A stretch of DNA of 64,000 nt from Ignavibacteria bacterium. GTDB lineage: Bacteria > Bacteroidota > Ignavibacteria > Kapaibacteriales > Kapaibacteriaceae. Position numbers and translations under genes: made by a program. Below the pieces are notes generated by a model. It was not told where the DNA came from, ran no database searches, and was given only the letters and a program-made list of their open reading frames with translations. The stretch lies in contig VGVV01000002.1 of the NCBI GenBank assembly GCA_016873895.1, positions 401,968 through 465,967 of the forward strand, given 5' to 3'. Positions within the stretch are counted from its first letter, which is position 1; each line of letters starts with the position of its first letter. This document shows, in pieces, positions 27,925-36,666 of the stretch.

Positions 27925-28707
27925 TTACTTACCCTTCCATTCTGGTTTGCGCTTCTCAACAAATGCAGCCATACCTTCTTTTTGGTCGTCTGTAGCAAAG
28001 AGCATGTAAAAGTTCTTCCGTTCAAACTCAAGGCCGCCCTCAAGCGTAGTGCTGTGTGCCTTGAGCACTGCCTCTTTGGCTAAACGTGCAGCAACTGGCG
28101 CTTTGGATGCAACATCACCTGCGAGAGCAAAGGCTTCCTGGAGATAATAGTCTACTGGCACAACGCGGTTAACAAGTCCAGCTGCCTGTGCTTGCGTTGC
28201 CGAGATCATGCGTCCCGTAAGAACGATCTCCATGGCGAGTGCCTTGCCCACAGCGCGCGTCAGACGTTGTGTGCCGCCAGCACCGGGCATAACGCCGATG
28301 TTGATCTCGGGCTGACCGAACTGTGCTGTGTCGCTTGCAACGATCATGTCTGCATGCATTGCAAGTTCACAGCCCCCTCCGAGCGCAAAGCCGCTTACGG
28401 CAGCGATGATGGGAGTCTTGACCGTGCGTATTCGTTCCCAACGCGCAAATTGATCGCGCTCTAACATCGTCGTGAGCGTTGCATCAGACATCTCCGTGAT
28501 GTCGGCACCTGCGGCGAAGGCCTTCTCATTTCCGTGCAGAACGATGCAACGAATGCTTGGGTCTGCATCATATGCCTCGAATGCTTGCACAAGCTCAATC
28601 ATCGTTTGAAGACTAAGCGCATTTAGAACTTGTGGACGGTTTAACTGGATCGCACCAACACCCGGTTGTGGGATGTACGTAGCGATACACGTAAATTCAA
28701 GTGACAT
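27925..28707 (-). CDS. enoyl-CoA hydratase
   Basis: This 260-residue crotonase carries AFAAGADITEM, VSGFALGGGCELAMHAD and FGQPEINIGVMPGAGGTQRL, retaining both catalytic glutamates of short-chain enoyl-CoA hydratases. The ATG at 28707 (MSLEFTCIATYIPQP) is chosen because the upstream extension to 28770 lacks family similarity and would run past the divergent rsmE start. It is the first gene of the five-gene minus-strand operon ending with namZ, expressed from the TATTTTTG box at 28741-28734 with an AGAGAG leader element before the ATG. Confidence 0.92.
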   Translation of the reverse strand: MSLEFTCIATYIPQPGVGAIQLNRPQVLNALSLQTMIELVQAFEAYDADPSIRCIVLHGNEKAFAAGADITEMSDATLTTMLERDQFARWERIRTVKTPIIAAVSGFALGGGCELAMHADMIVASDTAQFGQPEINIGVMPGAGGTQRLTRAVGKALAMEIVLTGRMISATQAQAAGLVNRVVPVDYYLQEAFALAGDVASKAPVAARLAKEAVLKAHSTTLEGGLEFERKNFYMLFATDDQKEGMAAFVEKRKPEWKGK

Positions 28708-28733
28708 CGACGTTCTCTCTTGTGAAATGTCAC

Positions 28734-28741
28734 CAAAAATA
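28734..28741 (-). promoter_or_regulatory. predicted -10 box TATTTTTG of the crotonase-pgpH-xerD-namZ operon
   Basis: It is an exact TAnnTTTG match 26 bases before the ATG at 28707. The leader has room for AGAGAG upstream of the start. The box lies within the 38-base gap to the divergent rsmE start. Confidence 0.55.
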
Positions 28742-28745
28742 CACC

Positions 28746-29417
28746 ATGGATAATCTCTATCTGCCCACAATTACTGCCTCCGACGAGATTGTTATACCGG
28801 ATGCAGAAATGTATCGCCACATAGCTGCCCTGCGCCTGCGCGACGGCGAATATGTGCGTGTTCTTAGCGGTAAGGGGCTTATCGTTACATGCTGCGTTGC
28901 AAGACAGTCTCATGCGGTAGAACTACGAGTAACGGAGCGCACAGTGTATCCAGAACCGCCAGGCATTACGTTGGCACTAGGCGTTCTGGATAATCGCGAC
29001 CGATTTGAGTTTGCAGTCGAAAAAGCTACCGAACTGGGTGTAGCACGCATTGTGCCAGTGCTGTGCGATTATGCGCGCCACGCGCGAAGCACATCCGATC
29101 GTCTGCGTCAAAAGGCCATTGCAGCCATAACGCAGTCGGGAAATCCGTGGCTTCCGGTGATCTCAGAACCAACATCGTTTGATGACCTTGCGTTTGGCCA
29201 CGCAACAATCGTTGGAGACGCACATGGGAGTGTGCCGTCTGATGTGACATCGCACGACACATGGATTCTCGTCGGTCCTGAAGGGGGCTTCTCGGCTCGA
29301 GAACTTGAAAAGCTCGCGTCGATGCCTGACGTTGTTCGTTGGCGCATCGGCACCAACAGGCTGCGCGCAGAAACGGCTGCAGTGGCGCTGATATCGCGGG
29401 TAGTCGCCTCTTTGTAG
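28746..29417 (+). CDS. rsmE: 16S rRNA (uracil1498-N3)-methyltransferase
   Basis: RsmE methylates U1498 of 16S rRNA. The 223-residue SPOUT-fold product has the N-terminal PUA-like domain (residues 1-70: HIAALRLRDGEYVRVLSGKG) and the C-terminal trefoil-knot domain with EKATELGVARIVPV, LVGPEGGFSARELE and RLRAETAAVALISRV, which form the SAM-binding knot. ATG 28746 is chosen as it gives the standard N-terminus and sits outside the divergent promoter box. The stop codon abuts a pair of GC-rich palindromes. Confidence 0.94.
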   Translation: MDNLYLPTITASDEIVIPDAEMYRHIAALRLRDGEYVRVLSGKGLIVTCCVARQSHAVELRVTERTVYPEPPGITLALGVLDNRDRFEFAVEKATELGVARIVPVLCDYARHARSTSDRLRQKAIAAITQSGNPWLPVISEPTSFDDLAFGHATIVGDAHGSVPSDVTSHDTWILVGPEGGFSARELEKLASMPDVVRWRIGTNRLRAETAAVALISRVVASL

Positions 29418-29418
29418 G

Positions 29419-29480
29419 GGGCGAGCTGCTGGCTCGCCCGATAGCGTGCCACCCATTGCGGGCGAGCCACGGGCTCGCCC
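29419..29480. repeat. two GGGCGAGC palindromes filling the gap between convergent stop codons
   Basis: Hairpin one pairs 29419-29426 with 29432-29439 (GGGCGAGC/GCTCGCCC, five-base loop). Hairpin two pairs 29460-29468 with 29472-29480 (GGGCGAGCC/GGCTCGCCC, three-base loop). The same stem is thus used twice, and arms can also pair across. Neither has a T-run, so they are not classical rho-independent terminators, though they could block transcription from both sides or be a REP-like dispersed element. Confidence 0.8.
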
Positions 29481-31265
29481 TTACCGTACCACGACCACGT
29501 TCTTTGTCGTGACTGCGCCGTTGAGCGTTGTGCGTACAAGGTATGAGCCCGATGCAAGATCGCTCACTGGAATTGTAACAAGCTGAATTGATGGAGCGAT
29601 TGTCTCGTTAAAGAGCATCTGTGTGTTGCCGGCTGCGTCTGCGAGTTCTACGCGCAGTAAGCCCCCTTGCTGAGCAATGATTTCCATCGTGCCGCTGGTT
29701 GACATTGGGTTAGGGGAGATGCGGACGTTCGATGTCAGTTCCTGCTCTTCGTCTACCGACGTTACGGCATTGAGGAAGAACCGTCCAGTTACTGGGCGGT
29801 GGTCTGAAACGGTAGTTGAATACGAAGTGAGGTATCTCTCTGGGGACTCAACAAAGGAGCGGTAGTGAAGTGGCTTCATCTCGTTTGAGACAAGCATGTG
29901 ATCAAGGAAACCACGATTAAAGCCGATGTACGACGACAATCCTTGGCGTTCCATTTCAGCAGTTGTGCCAAACCAATTGTCCTGATCGTTCAAGTACACG
30001 GAATAGCAGGATGGCAGAGTGGAATCAACTGTGGTGGCAAGAAGGCGGTCGTTAAAGTCTCCTGTTACGATCACGTTTTGATCACCGTAGAAATCCTTGA
30101 GATACTGATGGAATGTCTCTGCATCTGTCTTGCGACGCTGATAATCATCGGCTGCAGTTGAATCACTTGTAGCCTTGGCATGGATGTTGAAGATGCTGAT
30201 GCGCTTTGTAACATCGCCTACAGTTGCATCGAGTGTTACACGGAATGGGAAGCGTCCGTTGCCCCAAGCTCTAGCGCCACCGTTTACGGCAAGTCCGTTG
30301 TCAACCGGCTTGATCGTCTTCGTGTTGTAGATGTATGCAAGTTTTTGATCAGATGTTACTTCGGTTGCGAACAAGCGTCCGTATGTGCCTTTAACTGAAT
30401 CGCTCAGCGCTGCAAGCGCAGCATCGGAGATAACTTCCTGTAGCGCATAGATGTCTGCCTGTACGGTGTCCATGATGATGCGGATACGCTGACGCTGCAA
30501 ATCCTTGTTGCGTTGGCCCAGAGTTGTGTCTGCTGTGCCATACCATTCAAGGTTCCATGTAGTAACGTCAAGTGTGCGAGACTTGTTTACTGTGTCTACT
30601 GCGATAGGCGGCAATCCTATATCCTGGGCAAGGCGGGGCAATATTTGGTATGCTCCGCGGAACTGGCTAACAACGCCTACAATGTCGATATCGCCAGAGG
30701 AAATTTCCAGGTTGTTCACGCCAATTTCACATGCGCGGTCGATCCGGATAACGATGTCGTTACCAAAGTTGTCAATAGCGTTGTAGCTGCGATTCCCCTC
30801 GAAGCGACCCGACTCAACCATGCGCACCTTGCGCAGTTTCACAAGCGTTGCCTCGTTACCTTCGCCAATGTTTGGAATGGTAGTGCTCTTCGCAGAGGGC
30901 TCTTCACGTTGCACGGGTACAACCGTAAACCGAAGTCCTGTGCCACCAAGCTGTGTTAATCCGGTTCCTGGTGCACCAGTCGTCTGACCAAACTCCGTGA
31001 GCGTTGAATTCTCAACAACCACAGAGTCTCCGATCTTAACACCGTTGCGCATCTGCTCATTAAACACCGCGATGCCGGCTGTGCGGTCCTGTATGTAGAC
31101 TACATTCGATAGCTGCGTAGATGAGGTTACGCGCCCAGCAACTTTCGAGACCGTACTGTTGAACTCTTGTTTCTTTGCATCGGCAATTGTAATCGGCTCT
31201 TGCGCCAAACTTGCAATCGTACAAACAGCAAGCGCGAGTGCAGAAATGGAAATGTGCTTGATCAT
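29481..31265 (-). CDS. T9SS-exported endonuclease/exonuclease/phosphatase (EEP) protein with N-terminal OB-fold region
   Basis: The 594-residue product has a signal peptide (MIKHISISALALAVCTIASLAQ). Two OB-fold-like halves, about residues 25-120 and 130-225 (VAGRVTSSTQLSNVVYIQD; VGVVSQFRGAYQILPR), resemble those of secreted nucleases of the YhcR type. An EEP catalytic domain covers about 235-500, with WNLEWYG, IYALQEVI, FNIHAKA, VTGDFNDR and SDHRPVTGRF giving the Asn, Glu, His and Asp ligands of DNase-I-like enzymes. A T9SS sorting domain at 515-594 ends in VTTKNVVVVR. It is probably a cell-surface or secreted phosphodiesterase. It is the last gene of an operon after a TonB receptor and a lipoprotein. 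Confidence 0.85.
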   Translation of the reverse strand: MIKHISISALALAVCTIASLAQEPITIADAKKQEFNSTVSKVAGRVTSSTQLSNVVYIQDRTAGIAVFNEQMRNGVKIGDSVVVENSTLTEFGQTTGAPGTGLTQLGGTGLRFTVVPVQREEPSAKSTTIPNIGEGNEATLVKLRKVRMVESGRFEGNRSYNAIDNFGNDIVIRIDRACEIGVNNLEISSGDIDIVGVVSQFRGAYQILPRLAQDIGLPPIAVDTVNKSRTLDVTTWNLEWYGTADTTLGQRNKDLQRQRIRIIMDTVQADIYALQEVISDAALAALSDSVKGTYGRLFATEVTSDQKLAYIYNTKTIKPVDNGLAVNGGARAWGNGRFPFRVTLDATVGDVTKRISIFNIHAKATSDSTAADDYQRRKTDAETFHQYLKDFYGDQNVIVTGDFNDRLLATTVDSTLPSCYSVYLNDQDNWFGTTAEMERQGLSSYIGFNRGFLDHMLVSNEMKPLHYRSFVESPERYLTSYSTTVSDHRPVTGRFFLNAVTSVDEEQELTSNVRISPNPMSTSGTMEIIAQQGGLLRVELADAAGNTQMLFNETIAPSIQLVTIPVSDLASGSYLVRTTLNGAVTTKNVVVVR

Positions 31266-31288
31266 GAGTGACTCAATCGAAAAGAGAA

Positions 31289-31969
31289 TTAAAAAATGTC
31301 CAATGTGATGTTGTCCGTCGCCTGTTGTTGTCTGTCGTAGGTGTAAAGCATGTACGACCGAGCAGCAGTTATCGTTACGTCCTTTAGAGTGGCAAGCACA
31401 TTGGTTGTGCCCGCTTCACGAATCTCAAAACTGTATGTACCGGGCTGGAGCACTGTATATGCGGGCGAACTAATTCCTGGTTCGTAATCCTGTGCCATAA
31501 GACGCGTGCCGTTCGACCAGACCTCGACAAAATACGCCTTATCCACGTTCTCGGCCATGTGCGTAAAGCGAATAACACTATTTGGCGATTGCGATGGAAT
31601 GGTTGTGTCTTGAATTTCCCTGCGGAATTCAACGAGACCGTTTGTGTCGCCCCGTGCAAAAAGGATCACTCGTGCGTTGCCGCCAAGCGTGTAGCGCAGA
31701 TTTGATCGAAACACAGTAGATGGCGAGCCAAGCGTAAAGGCAATGGGTCTTCCTGCTGCTACTTGCGCAAAGTTGGAGGCTTTACCTCGTTGGGCGTCTA
31801 CAACTATTGTGCTGTCGAAGATCACACGAACCGTTGGAACGTTCTGTGTAACGTTCACGATGCGCACCTGCGCTGGGTCAGGAACGGGAAAGGTTATCAC
31901 GCCGTCTCCGCACGAGGTCGCGTGTATCGCGATGAAGAGGATTGCTATGTGTGTACGTTGCTTATTCAT
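31289..31969 (-). CDS. DUF4397 lipoprotein
   Basis: This 226-residue product has a lipoprotein signal peptide with lipobox ATSC (Cys20, followed by GDG). The mature part contains two DUF4397-like repeats, beginning AQVRIVNVTQNVPTVRVIFD and NSVIRFTHMAENVDKAYFVE, with the typical LQPGTYSFEIREAGT. Such proteins are surface or periplasmic beta-sandwich lipoproteins of unknown role. The gene starts three bases after the TonB-receptor stop, with its RBS inside the receptor gene, and is followed after 23 bases by the secreted EEP enzyme. This suggests a receptor, binding-protein and enzyme set. Confidence 0.8.
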   Translation of the reverse strand: MNKQRTHIAILFIAIHATSCGDGVITFPVPDPAQVRIVNVTQNVPTVRVIFDSTIVVDAQRGKASNFAQVAAGRPIAFTLGSPSTVFRSNLRYTLGGNARVILFARGDTNGLVEFRREIQDTTIPSQSPNSVIRFTHMAENVDKAYFVEVWSNGTRLMAQDYEPGISSPAYTVLQPGTYSFEIREAGTTNVLATLKDVTITAARSYMLYTYDRQQQATDNITLDIF

Positions 31970-31972
31970 ACG

Positions 31973-34900
31973 TTAAAACGAGTATCTCATACCCACCTGC
32001 ATGCGCCAGCGTGAGAAGAAGTTGTCTGTTGTGTAGATGCCTGCCTGACCATTCGTAACAGGCTCCGTGTACGACATCATAAGCCTACCTTGACTGTCGA
32101 ATGGCTTGTTCTGTCCGTTAAGGACAAGCCCAAATAGATTGGAGCTCTGGAAATCAACAAAGCGCTGCAAGCCCCATGATGAGTTAAAGAGGTTGAGTAG
32201 GTTCTGTACATCGAGAGTAAACTGGACCTTGTGGTTTGAAAATCCGGGTATGTCTTGCGTTAGTCGCAGGTCGAGCTGATTGATCCACGGCTCTCGTAGT
32301 GCGTTACGAGGAAGTATCTGACCCTGATATGACTTGAGGATAGGGTTTGATTCAATAAGTGCCATGAGCTGTGCCCAAATCTGGTCCGGAGAGCGTAGGT
32401 CAGAAGCATCAGTTGGCTTAGGAATAACCACCCGTGTATTGTAGTCATCAGCACGAGGTATGTACACCAAATCGTTGCCACCCGAAGCATTGTCGCCATT
32501 GTAGTCTTGGGCATAGCTTATCGAATACGGGCGGCCAGAGGACCCGGAGTAGAAAACGCCAACAGATGTTGTGTAGCCGCTTGACCACGTATGCGCGTAG
32601 GTAGCATTCAGAGCAATGCGGTGCAGTTGATCGAAGTTCGAAATCCCAACAGATACGTTGTTAGGATCGATAGCATCTGTACTGGTCCATTGCGAACCCG
32701 CAGTGGCAGCGGTGGAAGAATTGAGGTCCTGTGTACGACCATAGGTATACGAGGCCATACCGCTAAGCCCTTGTATGAACTCATTGTTGCTATCAAACTT
32801 GAGTTGTGTTGAGACAGAGTATTGCTGTCCGCCATCGCGGCTGCGCAGCAGGATAACCTGCGTGAAGCGCCTGTCAACAAGCGAGTCTGCAGAGCCCCCT
32901 GCATACATCTTTCGTCCGTCTAGGGGTGAGACACCAATCGACGTATCGCCACTGGTAACGTATCGCATCGTGGATTGGCGCAAGTTGAGGTTAGCATAGT
33001 CAACCTGGTTGAGGAATTTGCCATACATGCCCTCAACGGTAAGCGTTACATCGCGGGCAATCTTCACATCAGTAGCAAGTGTCGAGCGCCATACTTGGGG
33101 CAGGTAGAAATTGCCATCAGTGATATTGATTGCAGTGGTATTAATGGGGCTACCCGGATACGTTGAATCGCCTGGGCGCAGCGCGGGACGCGTCAAGTCC
33201 CATTTCATCGGGGTGCCATCAAGGGAGTTAATGGAATTCGGCGAGTTGTTTGCACCGAGTTCTGCACGATAGAGATCCATCCCGGTATTCGAGTACTGAT
33301 TCGACAGCCACACCGCAGCTACACGGCCAGTAAAGAGTCCAGAGCCACCACGAAGTTGGAATGTCTTATCTCCGCTGATATCGTAGTTAAATCCAAAGCG
33401 AGGCGAAAACAGCATGATGCCCGTGGGGACCTGTGAAGTGCTCCACCCGGGAAAGGCAGTAGCGAAAGCAGGGTTCTCGTACGGTGTATCCCAGAACACA
33501 GGCATATCAAGTCGTATGCCTCCAACCAGGCGCAATTGCTCGGTGAGTTGCCATTCGTCTTGCACATAGCCACCGAACTGTGCCATGCTCCAAGCAGCGC
33601 GTGGCATTGCGTTGCCATTTGTTACAGCTGTGTTGGAATAGCTTACCCGATAGTAATTGGCTGTGCTATCAGCATAGGCATCAACAGATGAATATTGTAT
33701 TGATCCAAAGTAGTCTTGGATAAAGAGATTGTTGAAGAGCGAAAACTCATTGTGGGTGCCCATGGTAATTGTATGGTCGCCAAGGAACCACGTATAGTCA
33801 TCCGTGAGAGCAATAAGCGTTTGATCAAGAGCGTTGGCCTGGGAGCTTCGTTCCGGCCCGAGGATAACGTTCATGCCGGCTCCAACCTGAATCCGTACTT
33901 CTGGGAAAGCAATGGCCTGTCCGGCTTGATTACTCGGCAAAATCCGTCTGTCGTTTGTCTGTGTATACGAGACACGGAATTCGTTGCTCATCGATTCGTT
34001 GATGCGGCTATTCCATTGCAGTACTGTCTGATTATTGATGCTCTCGAACGTATTCATCCTGCTGGTAAGGCTGTAGTTGAGGTTGTTGCGCAAGAGATTG
34101 CGATCCTGGATGCCGTAGGTAAAGTTGTGACGCAGTTGGATCTTGTTGGATTCGTTGATGTTGTAATCGAAACGCGCAATCAAACTCGTTGAGTTGTTGC
34201 GTGTGTTCGTAACGCCGTACGACCCTGGATCATAACCATATTGGTTCTTTGTGATGTCGATGATTTTATCCAAGACCGTGCTCGACATAGCAAAGTTGTT
34301 GAGTGCCGTAGGATCGTTGAGCGATACTTCGAGTGGTGTAGACCGCTGACGTCCTTCTGCAGTGAGGTGAAAGAACAGCTTGTCCTTGACGATTGGCCCG
34401 CCAACGCGTCCACCAAACTGGACGTCGTAAAACTTGTCGAACGGGCGTGCAGCAGCATCTGGACTATTGCCAACAAGATCTTGGTTGCGACCGTAGACAA
34501 ACACAGAACCCGAATACGTGTTTGTTCCTCCGCGCGTAATCGCGTTCACCAATCCTCCGGTAAATCCACTCTGGCGAATGTCGTAGGGAGATACGTTTAC
34601 GCGTATACGCTCGATTGCATCAAGTGAAACAAAGTTCGAGTTAGCCTGCGAACCAGCCGTGCCTGCAGAGCCAAGAGCGAAGACGTCGTTGGCAACTGCA
34701 CCGTCGATTTGAAAGTTGTTGAACCGGGAATTCACTCCCATAATGCTCACACCCTGGAGTCCGTCGCTACCAGCGGTACTCACCTGGTTTGTATACGGGT
34801 TCATTCGTGCCAGATCGCTGATACTGCGATTGATCGATGGGGATGCTGAGATTACTGCCTCATTGATAACAGATCCAGATCCATTTTTACTCGCATCAAA

Positions 34901-35293
34901 AACGCCATCGCGCTCAACTGTCACAGTAAGTTCTGCATCCGTTGTTGCGGCCTCATTGAGCACAATGTTCAAACTCGTTGCATCTCCTACATCCACGCTC
35001 ATGCCACGAACTGTATCGGATTTATAACCAACGCAAGAAATGGCTACACTGTAGGATCCTGGACGCAATCCGCGTATCAAATACTGACCTTTTCCCTTGG
35101 TAACAGCTCCATAGACAGAGCCCGTAGCAACGTGTGTGGCACGCAGCATTGCACCAGGTAATGCTGCAAGAGTAGATCCCGTTTTACCCTTTACGGTGCC
35201 TGTGATAGAACCTGTCGTAACACCCTGTGAAAGAGCCGTCCTCGTCGTCAGGATCGTGAGCAAAATCAGGCATGCGGCGTATCGGAGTTGCAT
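31973..35293 (-). CDS. TonB-dependent receptor, Oar-like, with carboxypeptidase-regulatory domain
   Basis: The 1106-residue product begins with a signal peptide (MQLRYAACLILLTILTTRTALSQ). A CarboxypepD-reg-like domain (residues about 28-110: GTVKGKTGSTLAALPGAML, GTYSVAISC-type strand) follows, then a plug domain (about 130-270, VSPYDIRQSGFTGGLVNAIT, RGGTNTYSGSVFVYG) and a long 22-strand barrel ending in WRMQVGMRYSF with the terminal Phe. It matches the Oar/OmpA-like TBDT group that lacks a SusD partner. The ATG at 35293 is favoured over a GTG two codons upstream. A TAGTTTTG box lies 25 bases before it, with TTG 17 bases further upstream. Substrate unknown. Confidence 0.88.
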   Translation of the reverse strand: MQLRYAACLILLTILTTRTALSQGVTTGSITGTVKGKTGSTLAALPGAMLRATHVATGSVYGAVTKGKGQYLIRGLRPGSYSVAISCVGYKSDTVRGMSVDVGDATSLNIVLNEAATTDAELTVTVERDGVFDASKNGSGSVINEAVISASPSINRSISDLARMNPYTNQVSTAGSDGLQGVSIMGVNSRFNNFQIDGAVANDVFALGSAGTAGSQANSNFVSLDAIERIRVNVSPYDIRQSGFTGGLVNAITRGGTNTYSGSVFVYGRNQDLVGNSPDAAARPFDKFYDVQFGGRVGGPIVKDKLFFHLTAEGRQRSTPLEVSLNDPTALNNFAMSSTVLDKIIDITKNQYGYDPGSYGVTNTRNNSTSLIARFDYNINESNKIQLRHNFTYGIQDRNLLRNNLNYSLTSRMNTFESINNQTVLQWNSRINESMSNEFRVSYTQTNDRRILPSNQAGQAIAFPEVRIQVGAGMNVILGPERSSQANALDQTLIALTDDYTWFLGDHTITMGTHNEFSLFNNLFIQDYFGSIQYSSVDAYADSTANYYRVSYSNTAVTNGNAMPRAAWSMAQFGGYVQDEWQLTEQLRLVGGIRLDMPVFWDTPYENPAFATAFPGWSTSQVPTGIMLFSPRFGFNYDISGDKTFQLRGGSGLFTGRVAAVWLSNQYSNTGMDLYRAELGANNSPNSINSLDGTPMKWDLTRPALRPGDSTYPGSPINTTAINITDGNFYLPQVWRSTLATDVKIARDVTLTVEGMYGKFLNQVDYANLNLRQSTMRYVTSGDTSIGVSPLDGRKMYAGGSADSLVDRRFTQVILLRSRDGGQQYSVSTQLKFDSNNEFIQGLSGMASYTYGRTQDLNSSTAATAGSQWTSTDAIDPNNVSVGISNFDQLHRIALNATYAHTWSSGYTTSVGVFYSGSSGRPYSISYAQDYNGDNASGGNDLVYIPRADDYNTRVVIPKPTDASDLRSPDQIWAQLMALIESNPILKSYQGQILPRNALREPWINQLDLRLTQDIPGFSNHKVQFTLDVQNLLNLFNSSWGLQRFVDFQSSNLFGLVLNGQNKPFDSQGRLMMSYTEPVTNGQAGIYTTDNFFSRWRMQVGMRYSF

Positions 35294-35318
35294 AGGCACA
35301 AGATTGAGAATTGGACCA

Positions 35319-35326
35319 CAAAACTA
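35319..35326 (-). promoter_or_regulatory. predicted -10 box TAGTTTTG of the TonB-receptor operon
   Basis: It is an exact TAnnTTTG match 25 bases before the ATG at 35293. A TTG lies 17 bases upstream of the box, close to the expected -35 distance. It is the best two-part promoter in the window. Confidence 0.6.
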
Positions 35327-35358
35327 CGGTATTTCCCCGCTGCCAAGGGTAGGGGGCG

Positions 35359-35366
35359 TATCTTTG
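35359..35366 (+). promoter_or_regulatory. predicted -10 box TATCTTTG just before the RNA methyltransferase gene
   Basis: It is an exact TAnnTTTG match ending four bases before the GTG at 35371, so the message is predicted to begin at the GTG. It is divergent from the TonB-receptor promoter 33 bases away. Confidence 0.5.
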
Positions 35367-35370
35367 CCAT

Positions 35371-36666
35371 GTGATTACACTTGACACAAGATTTCGTGAC
35401 GCAGCTCGGCAGGTTCGTATCGAGCTGGGTGGAGCCGTTGAACCCTTTGCCCACCTACCGTACTCTAAGGAGCTCACAGTAAAAAAAGCCGGTTTGAACG
35501 CGTTTTTCGAGGGTATTCGAACAGATGGGGCCAAGATTGACCGACTGGCAGAAGCCCCCTCACCGCGCTCGTATCGAACGACGTCTCGGCGCCGCGTAAG
35601 TATCCAGCGTGGAAAACTTTTTCTCACGCATGGAGACGGAAACAATCCAGGGCAGGCAAGTCTTCTCGAGCCCCCTCATCATGCATCGATATACACGCTG
35701 ATGGAATCGCTGTTGCAGCAGATTCACCCCCAGGTGCAAGAAATCGTGAATCACGTGATCGTACGTGGCACGTACGCTGAGTTTGTTGTGATCATCAACG
35801 TAAAGGGAATGGATGCATACATCGTGCGAACAATTCGTAGGGTGTGTGAGCAGGTGCAGGCGCAGATTCCCGAGGTTCAGCATGCGTGGATGTACCACGA
35901 TCCTAAAGGCACCAGGTTTTACCTCGAGCTGGAACGTCCGGCCACTGGGGTGAACGCCAAGAAGCTCTTCGGTCACGCCGCATGGCGTCAGGTTGTTAGC
36001 GGCATTACCTATCAAGTTGGTGTGTTCTCATTCTCGCAAATCAACCTCGAGATGATGGCGCAGCTTGTCGAGACAGTCAGTAGTCATGCAGAGCTTGCAA
36101 ACGATGATGTACTCTACGACCTGTATTCTGGATACGGTCTTTTTGGTGCAGCCTTGTCTTCGCAGACAAAACATGTTGTTGCTGTAGATGCTGATGAAAC
36201 CACCGTTGACAATGCGCGTTATAACATTAAGCGTGCCGGTGGACATGTAACAGCTATACGTCAGGTCTTTCGTGATGCCGACGATATTGCCTCACTATGG
36301 AAAACATGCACGAAGATCATGCGTCCACAGATGATCGCATCGTCATCCGTAGTGACTCTTGATCCACCACGCAGTGGCACACCAGCAGGAATGATTCGCG
36401 AGATTTCCCGAACGATCAAGCCGCGAAGAGTTGTACAAGTGTTTTGCGGACCCGACGAGCTTGCACGCAGCATCAGAGAGTGGAAGTCTGCAGGATATCA
36501 GTTACAGCGCATCACGCCGCTTGACTTGTTCCCCGGAACATTTGGAATTGAGATCGTTGCAAGTTGGGAGCAGGCAGATGAGCCTAACGAACCTTCTCCT
36601 GCGCCCACGAGAACACCTCGAGGTAACGCTCGGCCGTATGGACGATCGAATTATCGACGTTCATAG
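35371..36666 (+). CDS. RNA (uracil-C5) methyltransferase of the RlmD/TrmA family
   Basis: The 431-residue product has the family motifs in order: FSFSQINLEMMAQLVE, SAM motif DLYSGYGLFGAAL, VDADETTVDNARYN, DPPRSGTPAGM, and FCGPDELARS with the catalytic cysteine, then LDLFPGTFGIEIVA. N-terminal cysteines for an FeS cluster, as in E. coli RlmD, are not seen. The start is GTG at 35371. The last 30 or so residues are a Pro/Arg-rich basic tail encoded by 83 bases that overlap the convergent glgA gene. Target nucleotide is uncertain: RlmD, RlmCD or TrmA type are all possible. Confidence 0.85.
   Translation: MITLDTRFRDAARQVRIELGGAVEPFAHLPYSKELTVKKAGLNAFFEGIRTDGAKIDRLAEAPSPRSYRTTSRRRVSIQRGKLFLTHGDGNNPGQASLLEPPHHASIYTLMESLLQQIHPQVQEIVNHVIVRGTYAEFVVIINVKGMDAYIVRTIRRVCEQVQAQIPEVQHAWMYHDPKGTRFYLELERPATGVNAKKLFGHAAWRQVVSGITYQVGVFSFSQINLEMMAQLVETVSSHAELANDDVLYDLYSGYGLFGAALSSQTKHVVAVDADETTVDNARYNIKRAGGHVTAIRQVFRDADDIASLWKTCTKIMRPQMIASSSVVTLDPPRSGTPAGMIREISRTIKPRRVVQVFCGPDELARSIREWKSAGYQLQRITPLDLFPGTFGIEIVASWEQADEPNEPSPAPTRTPRGNARPYGRSNYRRS

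Noticed and set aside
29419..29480. The GGGCGAGC palindromes as ordinary rho-independent terminators
   Set aside because: Neither stem is followed by a T-run on either strand. Recorded as a repeat instead.
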